Shown: in pieces, positions 35,710 to 44,090 of the stretch | Numbering within the stretch: the stretch's first letter is position 1 | How the letters are laid out: each line of letters opens with the position of its first letter | Origin: Nitrobacter hamburgensis X14 | GTDB lineage: Bacteria > Pseudomonadota > Alphaproteobacteria > Rhizobiales > Xanthobacteraceae | DNA length: 64,000 nt | Reading direction: 5' to 3' | NCBI RefSeq assembly: GCF_000013885.1 | Contig: NC_007964.1 | Coordinates: 3,582,001 to 3,646,000 of the forward strand | The notes under the pieces: model-generated | Told to the model about the DNA's origin: nothing | The model's input: only the letters and a program-made list of their open reading frames with translations | Database searches by the model: none | Position numbers and translations under genes: made by a program

Positions 35710-36066
35710 TCATTTCCCGCATTTGCAGACCTGCCTCAGATACTTGGCCAGACCGTTGATCTGGTCTTTCGACAGGACGTGACCCCAAGTCGGCATCAGC
35801 ACCGACTTGTTGACGGCTAACCCCCCTTCTGTGATGGCTTTGACCAGTTCGTCATCGGAAGTGTCGCCCATACTCTTGGCATCGGTGTGATCGCGCGGCT
35901 TCACCGAAAGCGCGGGCACGTTGATGCCGGTGCCGTTGCGCTGGAGGCCGTGACACTGCACGCAATAGACACCGTAGATCTGCTCGATCGACTGGTCGGC
36001 CTGGCTTGTCGATGACGCGAGCAACACGACCAGACCGGCCATAGCCGCCACCATTTGCGTTTTCAT
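35710..36066 (-). CDS. ncgC: Monoheme cytochrome c, NcgC-like
   Basis: A 118-residue exported cytochrome with a signal peptide (to about TSQA, residue 23), one heme site CVQCH (about residue 35) and a Met ligand candidate in VLMPTWGH. The C-terminus has an additional pair of cysteines (VCKCGK). Its ATG overlaps the upstream cytochrome stop (TGATG). By position it matches NcgC of the Nitrosomonas europaea ncgABC-nirK operon and is a likely electron carrier to or from NirK. Confidence 0.88.
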   Translation of the reverse strand: MKTQMVAAMAGLVVLLASSTSQADQSIEQIYGVYCVQCHGLQRNGTGINVPALSVKPRDHTDAKSMGDTSDDELVKAITEGGLAVNKSVLMPTWGHVLSKDQINGLAKYLRQVCKCGK

Positions 36067-36743
36067 CACTTGTCTCCCTGGCTCAGTTCCACCAGAAACG
36101 CGGTCAGCCGCTGGATATCCTTATCCTTCAAGTTCGACGTCGGCATCCAGATATGCGGATCGAAACGCTGCGGATCGGCCGTGTAAGCGGCGATGAAATC
36201 TGGCTGCAGCCGCACTCCTGCATCGGTCAATCGCGGTCCGGAAAGGCCACCTTCGCCTTTCTCGCCCTGATGGCACGCGGCACAGCCACGAAACTTGACG
36301 AACGCGAGCGCACCCATGCGCGCACCCTTCATATCGCCCTTGAAGGCGCCTGCCGGAACGAGGTCGGGGGGGGCTTTCAAATCCATCAACGCCGCAGCGG
36401 CCGCTTCGGCATCCGCCTTTTTCAGCTTCGGATGAGCGGCGATCTTGGACTGATCGATCTCATCATGTTTGTCGCCCTTCTTGATGTTCTTGAAATACGG
36501 ATAGCCGGCAGGACGAATGGGTTTGGGATCCTGCAACCAGGAGACCAGCCAGTCCTTGTTGAACTTGCTGCCGGCGTACCAAAGGTCGGGCCCCTTACGG
36601 GTCAGCAGCCGATCCAGCGACGTGTCGGTCGGCTTGACCAGTGCGTGACAACCGCCGCAGCTCGGGTCCAGCTTGTCCGCAGCGCTGGCGCTGCTCAGGA
36701 ATGCCGCGGTCAAGCCCGCGACGGCGAGTAAAAGCCCTTTCAT
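36066..36743 (-). CDS. ncgB: Diheme cytochrome c, NcgB-like
   Basis: A 225-residue exported cytochrome with signal peptide (MKGLLLAVAGLTAAFLSSASA) and two heme sites, CGGCH (about residue 29) and CAACH (about 155), each followed by Met-containing segments (WMPTSNLKD near the C-terminus). By position it matches NcgB. It lies 22 bp after the multicopper oxidase gene and overlaps the next cytochrome gene, so they are co-expressed. Probably passes electrons between the membrane and NirK or the oxidase. Confidence 0.88.
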   Translation of the reverse strand: MKGLLLAVAGLTAAFLSSASAADKLDPSCGGCHALVKPTDTSLDRLLTRKGPDLWYAGSKFNKDWLVSWLQDPKPIRPAGYPYFKNIKKGDKHDEIDQSKIAAHPKLKKADAEAAAAALMDLKAPPDLVPAGAFKGDMKGARMGALAFVKFRGCAACHQGEKGEGGLSGPRLTDAGVRLQPDFIAAYTADPQRFDPHIWMPTSNLKDKDIQRLTAFLVELSQGDK

Positions 36744-36765
36744 ATCTATTCTCCTTTCGATGGCA

Positions 36766-37842
36766 TTAGGGCGCGGGATCGCCCTTGAGGGCAGGGCTCT
36801 CGTACATGCCGAACGGCTTTTTCATCGATTCTTCATAATAAAAATCGGGCACGAACTCTTTGTTTTTCCATTTATAGAAAGCCTGCTCCTTCACCGGGAT
36901 TTCCTCGTATTCGATGGTGGTCATCATGCCGCCCATCGGCGACGTGCCGTTCACCGTGTGCCTGTCGATGTGATCGTGCACCATCCAGATGCCGGGATTG
37001 TCGGCGCGCAGAATCAGGTCGTAGCGCTCACCTGGTCCGAACAGGATTGTGTCGGCGAGGTAAGGATTAGCGAGCGGCCGGCCATCCTTGGCATAGACCT
37101 CGAAGTCATGGCCGTGGATGTGGACGGAATGCATTTCGTCACCGGCGCCGATCAGGCGGATGCGAACGACATCGCCCTCCTTGATCCGCAATGGCTGGGT
37201 GTCGGGATAAGCCTTGCCGTTGATGGTGAAGAAATCCTGCACGTCACCGGGGATGCCGCCATAGCCGGGCTTCTTGGCCCAGGCAGAAGACCAACTGGAG
37301 AACATCATGATGTAATCTTTGGTGACTTCCTTTTCGACCGGCGGCGGATCCTTCGGATCGACGATCAACGGACCCCACATGCCGCGCATGGCGACATGCT
37401 CGTTGACGTTGACATGACAGTGGTACCACATGGTGCCGGACGGCTCGGCCTTGAAGCGATAGGTAAAGGTCTCGCCGGGCGGAATCGCCGGCTGCGTCGT
37501 GTCGGGAACGCCGTCGTTTTTCCAGGTGCCGCGTTGAAACATGCCGTGCCAATGAATCGTGTGCGGCAGCGTCGTGTTGTTTTCGACTTCGATCTCGACA
37601 TCATCGCCCTCCTGCACATGGATCAGCGGGCCAGGCGTCTGGTTGTTAAAGGAGAAGGTGTGGAAGGTCTGTTTGTCGACCAGCTTGAGGATCGTGTCCT
37701 CGACGGTCATCGAGAAATGACGGGTCTCCGCGGATGCCGTGGGCGGACTGGCGACGCATAATGCGGCACTTGCGGCGAAGATGGAGGCGACGAGAGGTGC
37801 GCGCAGCGCACAGCGTTGCAGGATCATGGGAATAACATGCAT
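36766..37842 (-). CDS. ncgA: Two-domain multicopper oxidase, NcgA-like
   Basis: A 358-residue exported laccase-like oxidase with a signal peptide ending near PTASA. Copper motifs: HTIHWHG and MWYHCHVNVNEHVAMRGMWG in domain 1; HSVHIHGHDF and IWMVHDHIDRH in domain 2. The type 1 copper Cys is in domain 1, while domain 2 has HDH in place of HCH, as expected for two-domain enzymes that assemble a trinuclear site between subunits. It heads the operon with two cytochromes and nirK, the same order as ncgABC-nirK in ammonia oxidisers, where it supports nitrite tolerance. A 312-bp gap upstream carries a candidate NsrR site. Confidence 0.92.
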   Translation of the reverse strand: MHVIPMILQRCALRAPLVASIFAASAALCVASPPTASAETRHFSMTVEDTILKLVDKQTFHTFSFNNQTPGPLIHVQEGDDVEIEVENNTTLPHTIHWHGMFQRGTWKNDGVPDTTQPAIPPGETFTYRFKAEPSGTMWYHCHVNVNEHVAMRGMWGPLIVDPKDPPPVEKEVTKDYIMMFSSWSSAWAKKPGYGGIPGDVQDFFTINGKAYPDTQPLRIKEGDVVRIRLIGAGDEMHSVHIHGHDFEVYAKDGRPLANPYLADTILFGPGERYDLILRADNPGIWMVHDHIDRHTVNGTSPMGGMMTTIEYEEIPVKEQAFYKWKNKEFVPDFYYEESMKKPFGMYESPALKGDPAP

Positions 37843-38021
37843 TTCAGATTGATGATTTATGATAAGCCGCTATCAAGCGCGATTCGAAACAGGCGGCCCG
37901 CTTATCCGTCGGGCGTCCAATTGTGCTGGCGCCGAAAGTGCTGAACGGTCCTGATGATCATGAGCGGAAGCCCCTACCCGCAAACTGACAACAATCGCTT
38001 CGTGCCATCTTCGGAGCCATA

Positions 38022-38044
38022 AAGCAATATCTAAAATACATCTT
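38022..38044. promoter_or_regulatory. Candidate NsrR operator upstream of ncgA
   Basis: A 23-bp imperfect dyad whose minus-strand half AAGATGTATTT equals the known NsrR half-site. The other half is weak (AAGNNNTATNT shared). It lies 180-202 bp before the ncgA start. nsrR itself is 1.3 kb away. The site is inferred from the motif alone. Confidence 0.5.
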
Positions 38045-38154
38045 TATCACCGAAATCGCTGACGATAAAAAATCCATCACGACATCAATTCCGCCTGGGT
38101 TTCTCGAACAATTTGCGCCGAAATTGAGCGATGATGCCTCACCATGCAACACGA

Positions 38155-38805
38155 TTACATCCCCGCGACACAGAGAGCTTGCAGCGCAAGCTGGTTGATG
38201 CCGACCTCCTGCGCCGCTATCGGCATCACCGTCCATAGCCGGTCATTCCAGGTCTGATCGCTTCCCACCGTGCGCATCAAGCCCACCCATTTGACCAAGG
38301 CCGGCTTTGGCTTGCCGTTTTGCAGCAGCCACTGCCCCATATAGAATCGTGCGACCAGATCGTTGGGGTCGGCCCGGAGCGCGAATTCGAATTCCGCCTT
38401 GGCGCGATCTGAAATCAGACCGCTACCCGCCAGCGTGAGCGCTTCCCCCAAGGCAACATGAAGCACGCTATTGTCCGGGTCATTCTCAATCGCCCGCTCG
38501 AGCATCGGAACACTGAAACGGGCAAGACCGACCTGCAGCAATGCACCACCTACGATCGCCCAGGGCCGGCTCGCATCCGTCGCAGCTACAAGCTTCGGCA
38601 AATCGAACAAACCTTCGAGCGGCACCGGCGCTGTAGTGGCCGCGCTATTCAGCGGAACGGTGACATGGTGCGTGGTGAGCGGCGACACATGCGTGAACCA
38701 AACCGCGACGGCTATACCGATCGCAACTCCGGCGACGGAGGAAGCGATGTACAGCCTTAACCAGCCCCTTGAAGGCTGCTTTTGATTGATAAGTGCTTCC
38801 CTCAT
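38155..38805 (-). CDS. Membrane-anchored TPR protein, CcmI C-terminal-like
   Basis: A 216-residue protein with one N-terminal helix (about residues 18-38) and a periplasmic TPR part (about 90-205) with LHVALGEALTLAGSGLISDRAK and ARFYMGQWLLQNGKPKPALVKW. This resembles the apocytochrome-binding TPR region of CcmI/CycH but lacks the rest of that protein. Standing next to two c-type cytochrome genes, it may help heme attachment or protein assembly. The alternative is an unrelated TPR scaffold. It has its own upstream dyad at 38861. Confidence 0.72.
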   Translation of the reverse strand: MREALINQKQPSRGWLRLYIASSVAGVAIGIAVAVWFTHVSPLTTHHVTVPLNSAATTAPVPLEGLFDLPKLVAATDASRPWAIVGGALLQVGLARFSVPMLERAIENDPDNSVLHVALGEALTLAGSGLISDRAKAEFEFALRADPNDLVARFYMGQWLLQNGKPKPALVKWVGLMRTVGSDQTWNDRLWTVMPIAAQEVGINQLALQALCVAGM

Positions 38806-38860
38806 GCCCCCGACGCCGCGGATAGATCAAGTTTTCTGAGTTCTCGTGCAACGCGGCGCA

Positions 38861-38883
38861 AACATGTACTATAAATATATGTT
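38861..38883. promoter_or_regulatory. Second 23-bp dyad, candidate NsrR-type site
   Basis: AACATGTA and its mirror TATATGTT flank an AT-rich centre. The shape (AACATNTA...) resembles the site at 38022 in length and spacing. It lies 56-78 bp upstream of the TPR gene start, a typical operator position. Confidence 0.4.
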
Positions 38884-38974
38884 TTGTATAGACCCAAAAT
38901 CGGTGAAAGCAAAATTCCTGTGCAGGAGTGCCGTGCCGACAACAGGACCCGAACCCCAACGCTATCGTTATTCT

Positions 38975-39081
38975 TAGAGCGTTTTCGAGCGAAGTGGGTA
39001 CCGGTTCGCGTGAAGAAAACGCGTCAAATCAAAATCATAGAGCCTCGCTTCTGATTCCATCAGAAGCGGAAAGGCTCTAGT
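38975..39081. repeat. Extragenic repeat copy g (short)
   Basis: TTAGAGCGTTTTCGAGCG, GTACCGGTTCGCGTGAAG, AAATCATAGAGCC and the CTTCTGATTCCATCAGAAG hairpin, ending GGCTCTAG. The CCTCGGG hairpin of other copies has been lost. The ends TAGAGC and GCTCTA are complementary. The following 287 bp (39082-39368) show no gene I can support. Confidence 0.88.
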
Positions 39082-39368
39082 TTGAGGTAGGCTTTTTCGA
39101 GCTGCTGCGTGATGGACACAGCGCCGAAGCGACCACGCGATGACATCGACTGATCGAATGCAGGCGCGTCTCACGCTTCAACCGGAAGCGTCCTTGCGCA
39201 ACCGCATCACGCGAAAGCAACGATGCGCGGCGATCCGCGCGGCATTCGACAGGATTTCAAGTCTGAAAACATCGCTCTGCACCGCAGCCTCAACCAAGCT
39301 GTGAGCCAAGCCGTCATGCTGTTGCTGTTTGTCGATATATCCTGCGGCAACGCCGGATCACGGGCTCA

Positions 39369-39797
39369 TCATGCGGCAGGCGGGATCCCGAAGTCTTTCG
39401 GACTGAGGATAAGATCGGCGAGGGTATAACGATCAAGCGTCGCTGTGAACGCAGCCAGCGCTTCCCTCAATGGTGCGCGCAGGCGACAGCTTGACGAGAT
39501 CGGACAGTGGTTGTTCGCTGAAAAGCATTCCACTAGCGCGAAATCCGGCTCGGTCGCGCACAAAACATCACCGAGCTTGATCCGGTTCGGCCGCTTGGCA
39601 AGCGCAAGCCCGCCCGACCTGCCACGCACGGCTTTGAGATAGCCCGCGCGCGTGAGCTGATTTGCGACTTTCATGAGATGGGTACGCGAGATGCCGTAAA
39701 CGCCCGCGGTCTCTTCGATCGTGATCAACCGATCACTGTGCGTGGCCGCATACATCAGCAAGCGAAGCGTGTAGTCGAAAAAACTTGTCAATCGCAT
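39369..39797 (-). CDS. nsrR: NsrR-type NO-sensing Rrf2 repressor
   Basis: A 142-residue Rrf2 regulator. The N-terminal helix-turn-helix is MRLTSFFDYTLRLLMYAA with TIEETAGVYGISRTHLMKV; the three cluster cysteines are spaced as in NsrR (VECFSANNHCPISSSCRL). NsrR represses NO-response genes and releases DNA when NO destroys its iron-sulfur cluster. In Nitrosomonas europaea it controls ncgABC-nirK, whose counterpart lies beside it here. The start 39797 was chosen because the family begins MRLTxxxDY; the longer frame to 39923 has no similarity. Confidence 0.92.
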   Translation of the reverse strand: MRLTSFFDYTLRLLMYAATHSDRLITIEETAGVYGISRTHLMKVANQLTRAGYLKAVRGRSGGLALAKRPNRIKLGDVLCATEPDFALVECFSANNHCPISSSCRLRAPLREALAAFTATLDRYTLADLILSPKDFGIPPAA

Positions 39798-40227
39798 TGG
39801 AGTTCCGCCGCCGGCAAGTCGCGTGGCCAAGATGTGAGCAGGTCGAGGAAGGATGAACTCGTCTGAGGAAAGATGTGCTTGTCTGGTGTCTTTAGCAAGT
39901 GTCCATGCGGTCGAGCCATGCATCGGGGTCCGGACCGCTATCCGGCAGAGCGCGTGCCGTGATGAACCGTCATGACGTCGTCTTCATTGTGGAAACGCCT
40001 GCGGCGACGCATACCAGTTCCACGCAGGCAGGTCTGGACAGCGATCGCAATCCTGTTCGAGGGTAAGTCCAGTCGGTCTCCTGTGAAATTCATGATGTTG
40101 TGATCGACAGAACCGGCTCTCCTGCGAGGAAGGGTATCCCTCCCGTGTTGCCTGGCACCGACGACTGGATCGCCTCGACAAAGGCCTCTGCTTTTTCCTC
40201 CGGGATTATCTATACGGACGGCTCCCT
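39798..40227. other. Gap between nsrR and the molybdopterin oxidoreductase
   Basis: A 430-bp divergent region with no gene I can support. It contains GAAATTCATGATGTTGTGATC near 40085, a weak dyad, and AAGATGTG repeats near 39832 and 39869. These could be operator halves but I see no convincing palindrome. Confidence 0.4.
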
Positions 40228-42573
40228 ATGACTCTGCAACGAATCCGCGGATATTGCGCACTGTGCATCTCGCATTGCGGGTGCATTTCCACAGTCGAAA
40301 ATGGTGTCCTGACCAAGGTCGAGCCGGATCCGGACCATCCGACCGGCGGGAATTTCTGCATCAAGGGCAAGGCGGCACCCGAGCTCGTTAACAGCCCGGA
40401 TCGCCTGTTGACACCCGTTAAAAGAACCCGCCCGAAGGGCGATCCGGACCCGGGGTGGCAAGCTATCTCGTGGGACGAGGCGCTGAGTTTCACCGCCAGC
40501 CGCATGAAAGAAGCGGCGAAGCAGTTCGGACCCGAGGCCGTCGCCTTCAGCGTCACCACGTCCAGCGGCACCGCCATCAGCGACGCAATGCCGTGGATCT
40601 ACCGCCTGATCAACGGCTTCGGCAGCCCCAACGCGGTTTCGACGGCCCATGTCTGCAACTGGCACAAGGATTTCGCTACCGCCTTCACCTTTGGCGCCGA
40701 TAGCGGCATGCCGGACTTCAAACGCACCGGGTGCCTGGTGTTGTGGGGATTCAACCCGACCAACTGCTGGCTGGCACAAGCCTCGGCAATCGCCGAAGCG
40801 AAGAAGCGCGGCATGAAACTCATTGTCATCGATCCACGGCAAGTGGGACTGGCGCATAAGGCCGATCAGTGGTTGCGCGTGCGGCAGGGCACCGATGGCG
40901 CGCTGGCATTGGGCATCGCCGGCGTCATGATCGAACGCGGATGGTACGATCGTGATTTCATCTCCACCTGGAGCAACGGCCCGTTTCTGATTCGTGACGA
41001 CAATGGACGTCATCTCGTCGAATCCGATTTGAAAGAAGGCGGCAGGGCAGACAACTACGTGGCATGGGATGGGTCGGCCGGACGCCCCGTGGTCTGCGGT
41101 CGTGGACCGCAACACGACGCATCGTCGCATCAGCTTTCCCTGGCCGGCACGTTTGAACTCGACACATTGCACGGCCGGACCACCTGCCGGCCGGCGTTCG
41201 AATTATATGCGAGCTTGTGCCGGGCCTATTCCCCGGAGAGAACCCAGCAGATTACGGGTGTTCCGGCCGAACAGATTCGACTCGTCGCGGAAATGCTCTA
41301 CGCGCACGGGCCGGTGGCCTACTACGCATGGTCCGGGGTCGGGCAGAGTACCAATGCGACGCAGACCAGCCGCGCGATGTGCCTTTTGTATGCCCTCACC
41401 GGCGCCATCGATGCACCGGGAGGGAACGTCTATTTTGCCAGGCCGAAACTGAGCAACGTATTCGGTCGCAACCTCATCCCTGTCGCGCAGCCCGCCAAAA
41501 CCCTCGGATTAATGGAACGTCCCCTCGGTCCGGCGAAAAGCGGCTGGATCACGACGCGTGAGCTGTATCGGGCCATTCTCGAGGAACAGCCGTACCCGGT
41601 GAAAGGTCTGGTGGCCTTCGGATCCAGTCTTCTGCATAGTCGCCCCAGCCCCGAGGAGGGCGTGCGCGCGCTCCGAAAACTTGATTTCTATGTCCACTGC
41701 GATTTGTTCCTCACCCCGATGGCCGCCGAAGCCGACGTGGTGTTGCCGGTATCGTCGGCGTGGGAGCGAGAGGGAATCGCGGATGGGTTTCGCGTCAACC
41801 AGGAAGCCGACGCGCTCTTGCAACTACGGACGGCGGTCGTACCAGCGCGCGGCGAGTCCCGCTCGGATACGTGGATTGTTTTTGAGCTGGCGCAGCGTCT
41901 GGGTCTGAAGGACCAATTCTTCGATGGCAATATCGACGCAGGCATTGAGTCCATGCTGGAACCGTCGCGCGTGACGCTGGAGACGCTGCGGGCTCATCCG
42001 GAAGGCATCGCGCTTCCTCTCTCGACCGAATATCGAAAATACACGCAGCATGGCTTTGCCACCCCTACCGGCCGTGTCGAAATCTATTCGCAGGCCTTGC
42101 ACGATATCGGCCAGTCGGCTTTGCCGGATTATGTCGCGCCCGCCGCCAGCGTCGAACAACACCCGGAATGGCAAAGACACTTCCCATTACGACTGACATC
42201 GGCCAAATGGACCTACTTTTGCCATAGCCAGTTTCGAAATCTCCCCAGTCTGCGTGACAAAATGCCGGATCCGCTCATCGAGGTGCATCCCGATACGGCG
42301 AGAACACGCGACATCGATGAACATGACTGGGTCGTCATCCGTACCCCCCAAGGTGCTATCCGGGCGCGTGCAAGGTTCAACCGCACTCTCGAAAAAGACG
42401 TCGTTTGCGCTCAATATGGCTGGGCCGACCAGACCGACAACGCAGCGGGCGCAGACGGCATGTCCCGGAATTTCAGCAAGCTGATCAGTAACGCGTTTTA
42501 TGATCCCATCAGCGGGTCTTTTCCCTTACGCGCCTATGCCTGCCAATTGGAAAGGGCTGCCCCTTCCGTTTAA
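40228..42573 (+). CDS. Molybdopterin oxidoreductase with N-terminal 4Fe-4S cluster
   Basis: A 781-residue MopB-family enzyme without a signal peptide, so probably cytoplasmic. The 4Fe-4S ligands are CALCISHCGC and FCIKG in the first 50 residues. The body shows the molybdenum-bis-MGD fold (LVLWGFNPTNCWLAQ, VIDPRQVGLAHKADQWL, LPVSSAWEREGIADGF), and HVCNWHK offers a possible Cys ligand for Mo. The C-terminal MGD cap ends near RAYACQLE. It is too short and too different to be the NxrA nitrite oxidoreductase subunit (about 1200 residues). Substrate unknown; formate, polysulfide or an oxyanion are possible. No small partner subunit is adjacent. Confidence 0.9.
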   Translation: MTLQRIRGYCALCISHCGCISTVENGVLTKVEPDPDHPTGGNFCIKGKAAPELVNSPDRLLTPVKRTRPKGDPDPGWQAISWDEALSFTASRMKEAAKQFGPEAVAFSVTTSSGTAISDAMPWIYRLINGFGSPNAVSTAHVCNWHKDFATAFTFGADSGMPDFKRTGCLVLWGFNPTNCWLAQASAIAEAKKRGMKLIVIDPRQVGLAHKADQWLRVRQGTDGALALGIAGVMIERGWYDRDFISTWSNGPFLIRDDNGRHLVESDLKEGGRADNYVAWDGSAGRPVVCGRGPQHDASSHQLSLAGTFELDTLHGRTTCRPAFELYASLCRAYSPERTQQITGVPAEQIRLVAEMLYAHGPVAYYAWSGVGQSTNATQTSRAMCLLYALTGAIDAPGGNVYFARPKLSNVFGRNLIPVAQPAKTLGLMERPLGPAKSGWITTRELYRAILEEQPYPVKGLVAFGSSLLHSRPSPEEGVRALRKLDFYVHCDLFLTPMAAEADVVLPVSSAWEREGIADGFRVNQEADALLQLRTAVVPARGESRSDTWIVFELAQRLGLKDQFFDGNIDAGIESMLEPSRVTLETLRAHPEGIALPLSTEYRKYTQHGFATPTGRVEIYSQALHDIGQSALPDYVAPAASVEQHPEWQRHFPLRLTSAKWTYFCHSQFRNLPSLRDKMPDPLIEVHPDTARTRDIDEHDWVVIRTPQGAIRARARFNRTLEKDVVCAQYGWADQTDNAAGADGMSRNFSKLISNAFYDPISGSFPLRAYACQLERAAPSV

Positions 42574-42719
42574 TTGATCGGGGTACGCTTGATTGATCGG
42601 TGCATGTTGGGAAGCGAGCCTCCCGTCGCGGCGGCGTTTGATTTGCCGCGCGACGAACACAGCAACGCGCTGTGCAGTTGGCGCGCGATGGCTATGGTCG
42701 AATGGGCCTTGCCGGTTCC

Positions 42720-42830
42720 AGTTGCTGCCGCATTGAGATGGATGCCGTCGTCTTTTTTTCGTCCGGTTCCCCTCCGGTCACGACGTTGACCAGCAGACGG
42801 CCGTTAGAGGCGGGTTGGCGGTCATTCGCG
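42720..42830 (-). pseudogene. Short remnant of an SsuD-like monooxygenase gene
   Basis: On the minus strand, 42761-42808 reads SNGRLLVNVVTGGEPD, a block characteristic of alkanesulfonate monooxygenases (SsuD). The frame breaks soon after (a run of A) and neighbouring bases in another frame resemble a P-loop protein (TGTGKAHS). No start or stop belongs to it. It is a decayed fragment at most; chance similarity is possible. Confidence 0.35.
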
Positions 42831-42977
42831 CCGCAACAATCGGCTTCACACGATAGATTTTACGAATGCCGGAAAAGTGATCGGCGTCCGTGACGCGACG
42901 GGAGGAAATTGTCGGAACCAAGTGCCCACGTTGATGTTGAGGCCGCAAATGGATCGTTCGAATTGGAGGAGGACCTC

Positions 42978-43763
42978 ATGTGCGACTATAGCTTGCATCT
43001 CGTCTCCTCGCGGCCTGCCAAGGTGGCCGACAAGTTGGTGACGATGGAACTTGCGCGGTCAAAAGCGCGCGGCTTTGCCGCCGTGGGAGAGCTTGGCACC
43101 AAGCTAGTCGTCCATGACAGCCCACCCGAGTTGGCAGTCTGCCTGCGGCCCGGAACGGAGCTCGCGTTCGACGACGATGTCCAATACGACAGCGCTTTCA
43201 GTTTCAACTTCTTTGGCGCCAGCTTTGGCATGGGCCGTGTGAATCACAGGGTCGCAAGCTTTCGGCAGATCGATGTGAACGATCCATATGTTCAGCACGA
43301 TGCGTTGGAATTCCCCAATGGGCAAATTCTGAAGGTCAACCGGCTGATACCGGGCCAAACTGTTACGGTGCTGCAATTGCCGGTCGCGATATCGCACGAT
43401 GACAATGAGCACGAGCACGAGCACGTTGATGCTGGTTCAGTGGCCCGCTCGCATGATTCGCCTCTCGTTTTGAACCGGACGTCGGTCGGATCGGGAATGG
43501 CTTCGGTTCTGGTACCGAGCGAAGGCGCGGTGATGTTGTGGGACACTGTCCGTAGCACAGCCACCAGACTCCGGGTGGCGTTGGCGCGGTCATTCCAGCG
43601 TGTGATTGCTCACAAGCAACAGCGTGAGGCCGCATTGCCTGCAGGTGTCGTTGCCGGCGAGATCGAAGCAGGCTTCCAGAACGGCATGCCCGTGGGAACA
43701 TTGCCGAGGAAGCCCGCGGCTCGGACGCCGGCAAAGAAGACGAAAGTCAAGTCCGCTGCTTAG
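42978..43763 (+). CDS. Unknown protein, MCDYSLHL type
   Basis: A 261-residue protein of unknown function. The start at 42978 follows GGAGGAGG with ideal spacing; a TTG at 42909 is a poorer option. The N-terminal part (about 1-120) opens with MCDYSLHLVSSRPAKV; the middle has an acidic-His stretch (DDNEHEHEHVDAG, about 155-168) that could bind metal; the C-terminus (about 230-261) is Lys/Ala-rich (TPAKKTKVKSAA). No membrane segment. It stands between the molybdopterin oxidoreductase and nxrB; this link is only positional. Confidence 0.7.
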   Translation: MCDYSLHLVSSRPAKVADKLVTMELARSKARGFAAVGELGTKLVVHDSPPELAVCLRPGTELAFDDDVQYDSAFSFNFFGASFGMGRVNHRVASFRQIDVNDPYVQHDALEFPNGQILKVNRLIPGQTVTVLQLPVAISHDDNEHEHEHVDAGSVARSHDSPLVLNRTSVGSGMASVLVPSEGAVMLWDTVRSTATRLRVALARSFQRVIAHKQQREAALPAGVVAGEIEAGFQNGMPVGTLPRKPAARTPAKKTKVKSAA

Positions 43764-44090
43764 CTGATCTTAAGCTGCTTAGTCAGCGTTAAGAAACCGG
43801 ATTCAGCGCTCGTGAGGGCCCAGGCGGCGAGTTCTCTCTGGTGAGATCCCGCCGCCTGAAGATGCCCACGCCGAGCACGACAAGGTAAGGCATCGGCGAC
43901 GCAAGCCGCCCATGGCGCTGCTGGATGGGTGGTCTGGCTTCAGTGAAGCCGGACCCGTCAGTGTTCGGGACAAGACGGCACGATCGGCATTGCATCAGGC
44001 ATAAGCACGAAACGCATAAGCACGCGGCGTTAGCGATAAGGCAACCAGAAGCCATAGGAACGAGCTATACGAACGAAGGGAGCACGACAC
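43764..44090. other. Gap before nxrB
   Basis: 327 bp without a supported gene; it should hold the nxrB promoter. A GAAGGGAG ribosome site lies 8 bp before the nxrB ATG. Repeated CATAAGCACG at 43998 and 44014 is visible. Confidence 0.5.

Noticed and set aside
39082..39368. Short minus-strand frames near 39120-39174
   Set aside because: Too short and overlapping a repeat; no similarity I can name.
40228..42573. Reading the molybdopterin protein as NxrA
   Set aside because: Too short, and its N-terminal cluster and active-site context differ from the NarG/NxrA type.
42909..42977. Upstream TTG start for the MCDYSLHL protein
   Set aside because: Ribosome site is too close to the TTG, while ATG 42978 has an ideal one.
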